Shown here one piece after another: positions 1 through 9,552 of a stretch of 64,000 bases of DNA. A program made the position numbers and the translations under genes. The notes beneath the pieces were generated by a model that searched no databases, was not told where the DNA came from, and saw only the letters and a list, made by a program, of their open reading frames with translations. The stretch is from Parvularia atlantis (lineage: Eukaryota; Opisthokonta; Rotosphaerida): the NCBI GenBank assembly GCA_943704415.1, contig CALSCO010002064.1, forward strand, positions 1 through 64,000, given 5' to 3'. How positions within the stretch are numbered: the stretch's first letter is position 1; each line of letters begins with the position of its first letter.

Positions 1-37
<37 letters not shown>
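1..37. repeat. (AG)n microsatellite
   Basis: Uninterrupted AG dinucleotide run at the left edge. If the eIF1 model is right it lies inside an intron of that gene. Confidence 0.95.
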
Positions 38-39
<2 letters not shown>

Positions 40-277
40 CGGCCGGGGGTGCAGTCAGTGTAACTATGACTGGATGAGAAGTTCAATCACGAGGCGTCCG
101 CGGCGCAGGCCGGCGTCACCAAAACGGGCACGGCCGGCCCGCTCTGTGTGCGGTCATGCAATCGCCAACAGTTGTCGTCCTCCTGCACCCCCCGTCCCGC
201 GCGACGCGAGGCCTAAAGCAGCGACCAGCGGAGTGCGAAGCGGGCGGACGAGTGGGGGGCTGCGGGGAGCCACGTAC

Positions 278-436
278 GGACAACGCCGCCTTCGACCGGA
301 CCGCCTTCTCCCGTGTCAGCAAAGGGGTCTGTGCGGCGGGCAACGCGGCGACGCCGTCAGTGGCCACGGCAAGGATAAAGGACGGGCGCGCGAGCAAGGG
401 CGCACCGTAGGCCTTCAGGTTCTCGATATCTGACAT
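278..436 (-). CDS. Translation initiation factor eIF1 (SUI1), 5' end only
   Basis: Two exons seem to encode the N-terminus of eIF1, the 40S-bound factor that guards start-codon selection. Exon 1 (406-436) reads MSDIENLKAY plus one base. The intron 329-405 begins GTGCG and ends CACAG. Exon 2 (278-328) restores DPFADTGEG. The joined sequence closely resembles yeast SUI1, which opens with IENLKSFDPFADTGDD. A GTACGT donor follows at 277. The conserved SUI1 core (HIRIQQRNGRKTLTTVQG) is not found between there and the window edge, so the next exon must lie outside and this intron must exceed about 270 nt, which is long here. The call rests on only about 27 residues, but both the match and the splice join are specific. 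Confidence 0.62.
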
Positions 437-954
437 ACGAGGCTTGAGCGAGAGCGGGGTGTGTGGGCTGCCGAGGCGCGCTTGCTTGCTGTGCTGAGGT
501 TGTGGGGGAGGACGGCGCCTGCGGTGTTGTCGGCATCAGCGCGCATCAGCAGCGGCGGCGGGGGGGCCAGATGTGTTGGGGGCGCGGAGAGTGGACGGCG
601 TTGGGCACAGCACGGCCAGTCGCACCGCTGGCAGCACCCGCGGGCCACGCACGGGCCGCGGGGGCGTCCGTCGCGGCTGCCGACGTAAGCGGGAGTGGTG
701 GCGCAAGGAAGGCAAAACGGCGCCGCCCCGAGGCAAAGTCGCCCCGCCCGTGCCGCCCGGCCACGGCACACGCGCGCGCGCGTGCCCAACAAGTGAGCGC
801 GCACGGCGTGGGTGGGCCGCGGGGCACGCGCGCGGAGCGAGGAAAGACGCGGCGGGCGGAAAGAGCCGACGGGCAAAGAAAGCACTGTAGAAGGGGGTGG
901 AAGGAAACGTCTGGAAATCAGCATTGCGCAATCGCTCCATATACACCGCGCGTG
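437..954. other. Intergenic stretch, no gene seen
   Basis: GC-rich DNA between the start of eIF1 and the end of PSMG4, both on the minus strand. Open frames exist on both strands, but none has a recognisable motif or a convincing splice pattern. It probably holds the eIF1 promoter and 5' UTR. Confidence 0.5.
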
Positions 955-1584
955 TCAATCGGCCGGCTTGTCTGACACGGTGCCGGGAGGCGCGGGCGGC
1001 CCGCGGTCGAGCTCGGCGACGATGCGCCGCAGCACCTGTGGCAGGAGTAGGTCTGTGGCTGCGTTGGCCGGCAGCGTGCATGACGCGAAGACCTGCTTGC
1101 GCGTGCGGCGAGCTGTCCGTGCATCGGTTGAGTAACGAGCCGCGATGCCGCATGCGCTTCCGGCGCACCCAGCAGCTGCGCCAGCTGCTCGCTTGCGTCT
1201 TGCAGCGACCCGCCGAGCAGCAGCGACGACGTTGGCTCGTGCGCGGGCTGGGCAGCAGGGCGCAGCATGCGCGCGATCAGTGCTCTATTGGCGGCGACGG
1301 CAGGGCGCGCATGCACCAGATGCGAGGGCATCGCCACGGCGAGCGCGCGCAGCCGGTCGTCGGCGCCGACCCACACGAGCAGGCTGTCGCGCAGCCAGGT
1401 GATCTGCATGTGCACGGGGATCTGCCGCGCATCGCGCTCAGCCGCACCGTTTTGCACAACACATTGCGCTCCCACCACCACCACCCCCTTCGCCATCCGC
1501 CCGCGCGCGCCGTCGTGCACGCTCGCGCACCTCCAGCAGTGTCTCGACGAACGCGCTCACGCAGAACTCGTGCCGCGCGTCCAT
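955..1584 (-). CDS. PSMG4: Proteasome assembly chaperone 4 (PSMG4/PAC4)
   Basis: Small chaperone that works with PSMG3 in building the 20S alpha ring. Three exons were traced: 1531-1584, 1169-1421 and 955-1112, with introns 1422-1530 and 1113-1168, both GTGCG...CAG. The spliced product is 154 residues. Family landmarks appear in order: HEFCVSAFVETLLE, then TWLRDSLLVWVGAD (human PSMG4 has MRLTDSLFLWVGA), RALAVAMPS, and LARRTRKQVFASC (human LARKTNKQVFVSY). An in-frame ATG at 1644 would add 20 residues, but it lies next to the SPC24 promoter and 1584 gives a family-like N-terminus. It is transcribed divergently from SPC24, with 91 bp between the ATGs. Confidence 0.88.
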
Positions 1585-1675
1585 GCTGGGCGGGCGTGAT
1601 GCGGCCAGACGCGCAAAGTGCGACCTGCGCCGTCCTCCGCTCATGTTTTCGCGCCTCACGCCAAATACCGTTACG
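1585..1675. promoter_or_regulatory. PSMG4/SPC24 divergent promoter with an E2F-like site
   Basis: This 91-bp gap separates the two start codons. It contains TTTTCGCGCC at 1646-1655, which fits the E2F/DP consensus TTTSSCGC and lies about 20 bp before the SPC24 ATG. SPC24 is a mitotic kinetochore gene, so an S/G2-linked site would make sense, but the function is inferred from sequence only. Confidence 0.45.
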
Positions 1676-2513
1676 ATGGACGAGGCGACGCGCGCCGTGG
1701 TGCACGAGGCCCTGCGCGTGCTCACGCCGGTGCAGGTGCGCGGGCGCGTGTGCGGGGGCTTGCCGGCGGCTGCGCACATGACGCGGACGCGTGCGCGCAG
1801 GACGTCGAGGCGATCAAGGGGATCAAGGCAGACCTCGGCCAGCTCGAGGCGCGCCGGCACGCACAGCAGACCGAGGCGCGCGCGCTCGTGCAGGGTCCGT
1901 GCGTGTCAGTGCGGCGGGCGGCGCAGCCCCGCTTAGCACGCTGCGCGCAGAGTGGCTCGCGCGCACGGCCGAGGCCGAAACGCGCGTGCGGGCCGCGGCC
2001 GACGGGCGACAGGCGGTCGACAGCCTGGCCGACAAGCGCGCGGCGAGCGTGCAGCAGGTATCGTCGATCGAGCGGGACTGCGAGACGCTCGAGAGCACCG
2101 TGCGGAGCCTGCACGACCAGCTGAGTGCGCTGCAGGCCCGCGCGCGCGCGATCGACGAGGAGGCGCAGGTGGAGGACCCGCTGCTGCGGTGCGCATGCGC
2201 CAGCTGCGAACTGCGGTGCACGCAGGCGGCACTCACACACGCAACTCGCGCACGCGGCCGCCGGCGCGCACCGCAGGACAACGCTCACGCTGTTTGCGCA
2301 GATGACAAGCATCATTTGGGACTACGACAGCGCGCTCGTCAAGGGCTGTGCGTTGCACTCTCCACGTGGTAGCCCCCACGCGTCGGCTCATGCAGCGCCC
2401 CTGCGTACGCGCGGCCAGACGTCTCGCTCAGCAACGACATCCGCCCGTTCCAGCTCGACCCGAAGCGGCTCGGCCCGCTGTACATCGCCAACCACCTGTG
2501 GGACCTGGTGTGA
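1676..2513 (+). CDS. SPC24: Kinetochore protein Spc24 (NDC80 complex)
   Basis: Subunit of the NDC80 complex that anchors the microtubule-binding Ndc80/Nuf2 dimer to the inner kinetochore. Five exons were traced: 1676-1735, 1801-1894, 1951-2188, 2277-2347 and 2419-2513. The N-terminal two thirds is a heptad-rich coiled coil (about residues 20-130). The C-terminal globular RWD-like domain starts LTLFAQMTSIIWDYD and ends RPFQLDPKRLGPLYIANHLWDLV. Human Spc24 ends similarly (QPIRLDSTQHSRKFISDYLWSLV). Intron 4 splits the Tyr codon of VKGYVSL. The product is about 185 residues, normal for the family. Nnf1, another kinetochore subunit, sits at the other end of the window. Confidence 0.85.
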
Positions 2514-2518
2514 CCGGC

Positions 2519-2520
<2 letters not shown>

Positions 2521-2552
<32 letters not shown>
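2521..2552. repeat. (TG)n microsatellite
   Basis: Sixteen TG units, 8 bp after the SPC24 stop codon, so probably within its 3' UTR or terminator region. Confidence 0.95.
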
Positions 2553-2553
<1 letters not shown>

Positions 2554-2699
2554 CTCTCCGTGTGAGCGCGAGCGTGTCTGGCCTGCAAGCACACGCCCGT
2601 CCCCTTTCCCGTGACGTCAGCATCACAGCGGCGTGACAGTTTGCGCGCGCGCGCGCCGAGTCTCAAGCCTTCTCGCCGTCCGTCCCGCGCCGTCGGTCA

Positions 2700-5187
2700 A
2701 TGGCCCGCCGGCTGCCGCTGCCGCTGCTGCTGCTGCTCTTGGCGGCGCTGCTGCTCGCCACCGCGGCCCTCGCTGTGCCCACCTCGCCGCCGCCGCTCAA
2801 GCCCGAGTCGTCCAGCGAGCAGATCGCCAGCCGGTGCGAGTGCCTGCTGGACGACGCGTGCGGGCGCTGCGACGGACGCAACGAGACGACGTGCGTCGGC
2901 GCCGAGCAGTGCTTCTGGCGCGACACGACCAACCAGAACAAGCTCGCCGCCCACAGCCTCGAGTTCTCCAAGCCCGAGGTCGTCCAGGTGCGGCCGGCTA
3001 AACCTCCGCGCCGGGCGCCCCCCCCCGTTGCTGACGTAGACGCGCAGGTCGCCGACAACGTCTTTGTCGCCGTCGGCTTCGGCCTGGCCAACTCGATCCT
3101 TGTCGTCGGGCCCGAGGGCGGCGTCGTCATAGACACGATGGAGTCGACCACGGCCGCCAAGGCCGTCATGGCCGTCTTCCGCCCGCTGCTCAAGGGCCTG
3201 CCCATCGTCGCGCTCATCTACACGCACTACCACAGCGACCACGTCTACGGCTCGACCGTCTTCGCCAGCAACTCGCGCCACATCCCCGTCATCGCCCACA
3301 GCGCCCACGGCGAGAACTTCCGCGACGCCAACGTCGTGACCGGTGCGGGCCGAGCCTCGTCTCACACGCGCGCACGTACAGCCGGCTTACGCAGGCGCGC
3401 ACAGGCGCGTTGTACGCGCGCAGCCAGCGCCAGTTTGGCACGTTCCTGGCCACAGGCGTGAACGGGCACCTCAACTCGGGCATCGGCCCGGCGCTCATCA
3501 ACGACAACACGACCTACGTCGGCTACATGGCGCCCACGATCACCTTTGACGTGCCGTGCCACCGCGCGGCCGGTCGTCGGGCTCACGCTGCGGCCGCGGC
3601 GCCACGCAGAGCAAGCTGGAGATCAGCCTGGGCGGGCTCGACTTTGTCCTCGTCAACACGCCAGGCGAGGCCAGCGACCACGCTTTCGTGTATCTGCCCG
3701 CGCTCAAGCTCGGCTGCGTCGGCGACAACGTCTACAAGACCTTTCCGAACCTGTACTCGATCCGCGGCACGCGCGCGCGCAGTCTGCGGTCGTGGTTCAA
3801 TTCGATCGACGTGGTGCGCGCCGCACTAAGCGTCACCGTGCCACCGTGCGCGCGAACGCGGCTCACACGCGCTGGGGCGGGGCGTGCGCAGGTGCTCGAC
3901 TTCAACCTAGACGTGCTCGTGGGCTCGCATACGCAGCCCATCTTTGGCGCGGACGAGATCAAGTCGACGCTCACGACCTACCGCGACGCGATCCAATACG
4001 TGCACGACCAGACCCTGCGCCAGATCAACCTCGGCCTGAACGCGGAGGAGATCATCGACCTGATCACCCTGCCCGACTACCTGCGCTCGCACCCGTATCT
4101 GCAGGAGTTTTACGGCACCGGTGCGCCCTCGTGCGTCCGTGCGCGCGCGGCAAACGGCGCGCTGACTTTGCGGCGTCGGCAGTGACGTGGGGCGTGCGCG
4201 CCGTGGTTGACTACTACCTCGGCTGGTTCGACGGGCGCGCGTCGCAGCTCAACCCGCTGCCGTGGCGCGTACAGGTGCCGTCGCAGCGCGTGCGCGCGCC
4301 ACGCACCACGCGCTCGCAAGCTCACGCCCGCCCGCGCAGTCGCGCCGCCTCGTCGCGCTCGCGGGAGGCGTGGAACCGGCGCTTGACGCTGCCGTCGCCG
4401 CGATGAAAGAGAACACGAAGGAGAGCCTACAGTGGGCGCTGCAGCTGTCCGAGGCCGTCCTGTACGACGACCCGGACAACTCGCTCGCGCGCACCGTCAC
4501 CGCGCGGGCCATGCGCTTCCTCGGCTACCTCGAGACGAGCGCCAACGGGCGCAACTACTTCATCAGCGAGTCGTCCAAGATCTCGGGCAATCGGTGCGGC
4601 GCGCGTGTGCCGCCGGACAGGGCAATGCCTAATGCGCCGCGCGCGCTTGCAAACACAAGCGAGTACTACGTGAGCGATGCCCAGGCCGTCGTCTCGTTCG
4701 TGCGCTTCCCGGTGTACCAGTACCTGTTGCGTGGCTCGCGTGGTCGCGCGGCGCGGCGTGGCGCTGACCCTCGCGCCGGCCGCGCAGGTACTCGCTGCCG
4801 CTGCTGCTCAACACGCGCGTGAGCCGCGACGTCGAGAGCTTTGCGATCGCCTACGTCTTTGCTGAGCGTCGCGCGCCGGCCTTCCTGATCCACGTGCGCC
4901 GCGAGGTCGCCGAGCTGCACGAGATCCCCAGCGGCGAGCCCTTCGGCGCGGTCGACCTCACGTTCTACTGCAGCGAGCCCGCGTACAAGACCTACGTGCT
5001 CTTCCCGCACCGGATCGAGTCGCTGCTCCAGCGCGGCTGGGTCAGCCTCAGCCCGCCGCCCGAGCAGGGCGGGCTTGAGCTGCTCGAGTTTGCCGAGTCG
5101 CTCTTCGACACGACGCGGCTCCGGCGCGGCGCCCACCGCGCCGTGTACGAGGAGCAGCCCGAGCTGCAGGCCGCGCTGCTGCTCTGA
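2700..5187 (+). CDS. Secreted alkylsulfatase, metallo-beta-lactamase fold
   Basis: Predicted Zn-dependent alkylsulfatase of the SdsA/BDS1 family, which hydrolyses alkyl sulfates such as dodecyl sulfate to alcohol and sulfate. The first ~25 residues form a leucine-rich signal peptide ([20 protein letters not shown]), pointing to the secretory route. A Cys-rich segment follows, then the MBL domain with the metal motif THYHSDHVYG at about 3222-3250 and GSHTQPIFG at about 3931-3957. The alkylsulfatase dimerisation domain follows (TYRDAIQYVHDQTLRQIN through ESLQWALQLSEAVLYDDP). Last is an SCP2-like C-terminal domain (about 4680-5184) ending QAALLL. There are at least eight short GTGCG introns. It is convergent with AFG1L, 52 bp between stops. 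The family is commonest in bacteria and fungi; a signal peptide on this eukaryotic copy suggests extracellular or vacuolar sulfate scavenging. Confidence 0.85.
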
Positions 5188-5239
5188 GCCACACATGTGC
5201 ACCTGTAAAGAAAGCGAGCTACCTTAATGGCACAACACG

Positions 5240-7657
5240 TCACGGCTTGCCGCTCCCGTCGGTGCCGCTCGGCTTGCGCGCGCGGCCAAACGGCTTGGCG
5301 CGCACGATCCGCGTCACGCTCTCCCACCAGCCCGCGCCCCAGAAGTGCTGGTCCCGGAACCTGTCGCGCCGCAGCCGTCAGCGCGCTAGACACACACACA
5401 TGCCGCGCACCGCGGCTGCTCGCTCGCGCGTTGGGCACGCCGGCGCAGAAAGTCGACGCGCTGCACCGAGCCGCTGTACTCGTCGGCAAAGTCGTCGGTG
5501 ACTCGGTCGGGCGACGCGTGCGCCGTTGCCGCGCCGTCACTGGCGGCCGTCTCGCCGGGCGCGCTGGGGTCGCCGCCGTGGCTGAAGTCTGGCGTGGGCT
5601 GGCGCTGGCCCGTGTGCATCAGGTCGACCTCGTGCGGGACGTGCGCGCGGCTGAGGTACTGCGCGCTCTGCATCTCGCGCTGGCGTTGCGGGGGCGCATG
5701 TCACAATCGGCGTGCTCATCGGCAACAACGCACGAGTCGCGACGCCGCGCGCTGGAACGCAAACTTCTCATCCTCGCCCGTGAAGATAGCCAGCTTCTCG
5801 AGAAAGATGGGCGAAACTTGCGCCACGACCGTCAGCGAGCTCTCCTAGCGCAGCCACCGCGCGCACCTTCAGACGGCAGCGGACCCTTGACGGGCTGTTG
5901 CTCGCCAATGATGTCGCCCAGGGTCTCGCGCTGCATCACGTCGATCGCGTCCGTGTCGTCCCCGGCCTGCACGAGCCCAAACAGGCGCTCGGGCTCATCG
6001 TGCGCGCTGCAGTGCAGCTTCACGCGGTGCTCGTACGCGGCGTCAATCAGCGTGATGAGACGGCGCGCCTCGTTGCGCTGCTTGATCGTGAGCTGCGGGA
6101 TGCCTGGCGACGCGCACGCGTTGCAGCTCTGCCGCGAGCATCAGTGGCGTTCCGCTCACCCTCGACAAACACAGCGGCGAAGCGACGGCACAGCTGCATG
6201 TACTCGGCAGGGCCCCAGGGCTGCGCGAGGACGCGCACACTCAGCGGCGCTGTTGCGTGCACAAGAGCGCGCCCGCACCTCGCGGCACAGGCTGTTGAAC
6301 GTGAACCAGGCCGTGTCGTGCGAGGCGGCGGGGATGCGCAGCTCGCGGCCGGCGTGGACGAGCGACGCCGGGCCGACTAGGGCGGGCGTGAGCTGCGTCA
6401 GCTGCGTAGGCTTGGCAGGGGGTTGCGCACCTGTGTGTCCGCGCGTGCGCTCGTCGAAGCGCTCCCGCAGGCGCCGCGCCGTGTCGGGTCCGAGCGGCCT
6501 GCGCGCAAAGAGCGTCATGCGCACAGTCTCACGCGCGCAGCACGCACCACAGGAACGTCTGGTGCTGCGCCGACACGCCGCCCGGCGCCGCCTTGTGCGT
6601 CTCGTCTGCGCCAGTGGTCAGCGAGCGCGACCGATGCGCTCAGTCGACGCACCGTACAGCGCCGCGCGGTAGTCGCGCCCGCCATCGAGCGGCACGACCT
6701 CGCAGTGCCTCTGCAGCATCTGCACGAGCGGCCCGATAAGCTGGCGCTGGAACCCGCCCGCGTACAGGTCTGCGGGCACGCCGGCACGCCGGCACGTCAG
6801 GCGCGCGTCTCGCGGGGCTGGCGGGGGGCGCACCCTCGAGTCGGCGGTTCGACGTGGTCACAATGACGGCGCCGCGGTCGATCAGGCACTGGAACAGCGT
6901 CGAGAGCACGGTGGCCGTGGCCATGTCGGTGACCTTGCGCCGCGATCGCATCAGTCGTGGACGGGCAGATGGGCGGTGCAGTGCGCGGGCGGCGTGCCTG
7001 GAACTCGTCGAAGCAGATCAGCCACGCATTGTCCATAAGCCAGTCGGCGACGTCAAAGACCGGGCCGCGCGTCTTGTGCGCGCCGTGGTCGCACATGGAG
7101 CTGCGCGTCGTTGCGGTGAAGACCCGAGGGCCGATCGCGGCGCACGACGCACTTCCAGCTGTGGATGCGGCTGAAGACGGTCTGCATGAACGTGTGGAAG
7201 TGCACGCGCCGCTTGGCGTCAGTCGCGACCGTGTCGTAGAACAGGTCCATCAGCATCGTCTTGCCGACGCCTGGCGCGTGCCGTTCAGAGATCGCGCACG
7301 CGCAAACCGCAGCCACGGCGCCGCACCGACGGGCCCGTGCATGTACAGCCCGCGCGGCGGCACAAACTTGGGCTCGAGCGGCGGCAGCTCCGTCCGTCGT
7401 CGCTGCTGCTGCTGCTGCTGCTCGCGAGCGCGCCGCAGCCGCTCGTGCTCGTCGCGGACGTGCGCCTGCCAGTCGAGCTGCGCGCGCGGCGGCGGCGTGT
7501 ACCCGGCCACGCGCGCGTGCAGCCGTTCGAAGGCGTCGACAGCGGCGGCCTGTGCCGGGTCCGGCCGCAGCACGCCCGCGGCCACGCGCCGCGCGAGCTC
7601 GACACGCGGGCCGAGCCGGTGCATCGGACAGCGATCGGCAAGGGCAAAGTGACACAA
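5240..7657 (-). CDS. AFG1L: AFG1/LACE1-type AAA+ ATPase (mitochondrial)
   Basis: Member of the AFG1 (LACE1/ZapE) family, mitochondrial P-loop ATPases linked to turnover of respiratory-chain subunits. Reading the minus strand: an N-terminal helical region (DAFERLHARVAGYTPPPRAQ), a short poly-Gln stretch at about 7402-7421, GLYMHGPVG, an intron, then GVGKTMLMDLFYDTV, so an intron splits the P-loop. After that come RVHFHTFMQTVFSRIHSWK, FDVADWLMDNAWLICFDEFQ (Walker B) and TDMATATVLSTLFQ, then DRGAVIVTTSNR (sensor 1) and DLYAGGFQRQLIGPLVQML. The C-terminus is HFWGAGWWESV...GSGKP. All are family hallmarks. Start 7657 is the first ATG, with 7624 an in-frame alternative. The TMEM50 stop lies only 21 bp upstream, so the promoter must lie in or overlap TMEM50. 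Confidence 0.87.
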
Positions 7658-7678
7658 AGAGGCGTCTCACGTCTCACC

Positions 7679-8609
7679 TCATGCACGCCGTCCGAAGCGC
7701 ATGAGGACGGCGCTGCAGCCGCGCGGGCGGGTGAGTGAGTGACGTGCCGCGGCAGTGAGTGGCCGCACCTGCCGAAGATGAGCATGTTCTGCAGCAGCAG
7801 CGCCACACCCGGCCACTTGTACGACGGCAGGACGTCGCCGGCCTCGTCCGGCACGACGTAGCTACGGGCGGGTGAGCAGGCGGCCGCACGGCGCACGCGC
7901 GCGCGCCCCCCACGCACAGGCCAAAGAGGATCCACCCGGAGCCGAGCAGGCCGCCGAACGCGAGCACGAACGAGACCAGCAGCCACGCGCGCGCCTGCCG
8001 ACGGCCGGTCAGCCGCACACATCGACCGCGCGTGCGCGCGCCACGCACCTTGTTCGCGGACGAGTCGTCGACAAAGAGCGCGTCGCCGCTGAACGCCTCG
8101 GGCGTGACGAGGTTGATCCTTTCGGGGGCGCGCGCGCGTCCACGTCAGCACGGCGCGTCGGGCGCGTCGCGTTGCGTGTCGCGCGGCGCACATGATCAGC
8201 GCGAGCGACGAGACGATGCCGGGCACGTAGAACCACCAGAGGATGGCGCCGGTGAAGGGCGGTGCGGTGCCGGCGCTCCCGGAGCCGCCGCCGTCAGCGT
8301 GCGCGACGCTGAGGACGTGCGCGTCGATGAGCAGCCACCAGGCGGCCGAGAACTGCCCCGCGCGCGCGCCCGGACGCGATGTCAGCACGACGCGTCGGTA
8401 GGGGCGATGCGGCCGCGCACCAGCAGCCCGGCCACGTACGACACGGCGAGGTTGCGGCGCTCGGTGGTGATGTCGAGCGCGGGCAAGGCGCACGTGCAGC
8501 ACGGCACCAGCACGCCGCGGCCGCCACCGCCGCCGCTGCGCCGCCCGCTCGACCAGCCGCCGCTGCCGCTGCTCGTGCGCGGCACGGGCTCATATTTGTT
8601 GGCGCTCAT
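7679..8609 (-). CDS. TMEM50 family membrane protein
   Basis: Small four-pass ER/endosomal membrane protein of the TMEM50A/B family. Molecular function is poorly known; the family shares an ancestor with the yeast Vps68 group. After a Gly/Arg-rich N-terminus the recognisable blocks are RRNLAVSYVAGLL, FSAAWWLLIDAHV (TMEM50A has FFTGWWIIIDAAV), FYVPGIVSSLALIM, then ARAWLLVSFVLAFGGLLGSGWILFGLCV (TMEM50A [28 protein letters not shown]) and YKWPGVALLLQNMLIFG. The last exon reads AAVLMRFGRRA. About six exons. The insertion between transmembrane segments 2 and 3, rich in Gly, Ser and Ala, is longer than in animals. Confidence 0.82.
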
Positions 8610-8692
8610 GGACGACGCTGCTGCTGCTGCTGCTGCTGCGCGGTGACGAGGCGCTGTTGACGTGCAGCTATATCTACGCGGACGTAGTGATC
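8610..8692. promoter_or_regulatory. Divergent promoter with a CTG repeat
   Basis: Eighty-three bases between the divergent starts of TMEM50 and the unrecognised gene. It holds a GCT/CTG triplet run at about 8616-8639. No classical core element is evident. Confidence 0.4.
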
Positions 8693-9527
8693 ATGCCGGG
8701 ACCCGCTCTTGCGCGCGAGCTGGCGGCGCACCCGCTGCTCGCGCTGCTGTTCCCCGGGCGGGCGGCGCCGGCGGGCGGGGCGGCGGGCCACGAGGACCTG
8801 AGTGAGATGCTGCGGTCGCGGCAGGTGCGGCGCGGCGCCGCTCAGGCCCGATGCGTGTGACGCGTGACGAGACGACTGACGTGTGCCGCGACTGCCAGGC
8901 CGTGTTGCTGCTGCCCGTCGCCGCGAGCCTGCACGGCGTCGCCCTCGGCAGCAAGGAGTTCCTCGAGACGCACGTCGCGATCAAGAACATCACCAACGCC
9001 GCCCAGTTCCTCTCCATCAACGGCACGCGCAGCCGGCGCCAGGGCGGCGACCTGCAGGTGCTCGCCGGCCCGCCCACGGCGCACGAGCTCGACAGCTTCC
9101 TGCACGCGAGCGACGACAGCCCAAACACGACAAAGTGCGGCCGCTGGACCCGCCTGCCCTCCCCGCGCGTACGCTCAGCCGGGGCGCGCGCACGCAGGTC
9201 GCTCTATGACACGTTCGACTACATCGCCTCTGCCACATCGCCCCCCTTCGCCGCCGTGCGCATCTTCGAGGAGGACCTGGTCGAGGTGCCGAGCACGGGC
9301 GACCTCGTGCACGTGCTGCTGCTGGCCGAGCCGCTCACGTACCCAAAGTGCCCCTGGGGCCTCGAGGGTGCGCCGGCCCACGCCCCGCCCCGCGGTGATG
9401 CACTGATGCTCCCCGCGTCACAGCCGACATCGAGAAGAACACGCGGCCGCCGAAGCTGACCGCCAGCAGCAACAGCTGGCAGAAGCACGTGCCGTCCCGC
9501 CGCCGCGCGACGCGTGTGGCGTGCTGA
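8693..9527 (+). CDS. Protein of unknown function
   Basis: I do not recognise this family. The traced reading frame has at least four exons. It starts MPGPALARELAAHPLLALLFPG, with an intron after LRSRQ, then VLLLPVAASLHGVALGSKEF, HVAIKNITNAAQFLSING and GGDLQVLAGPPTAHELDSFL. After another intron comes LYDTFDYIASATSPPFAAVR, then FEEDLVEVPSTGDLVHVLLL and EPLTYPKCPWG. The last exon (ADIEKNTRPPKL) runs to TGA at 9525-9527. Codon use and alternating hydrophobic strands argue that this is a real, folded soluble protein. No signal peptide or transmembrane span is seen. A 31-nt intron could instead splice this frame into the VPS9 gene 25 bp downstream; I treat them as separate because that intron would be unusually short. 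Confidence 0.6.
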
Positions 9528-9552
9528 CGGCCGCGATGCGCGACGGTACAGG

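Noticed and set aside
1722-2315. Long open frames antisense to SPC24 and similar antisense frames throughout
   Set aside because: In DNA with G/C at nearly every third position, stop codons are rare in all frames. These frames lack motifs and cross the introns of the real genes.
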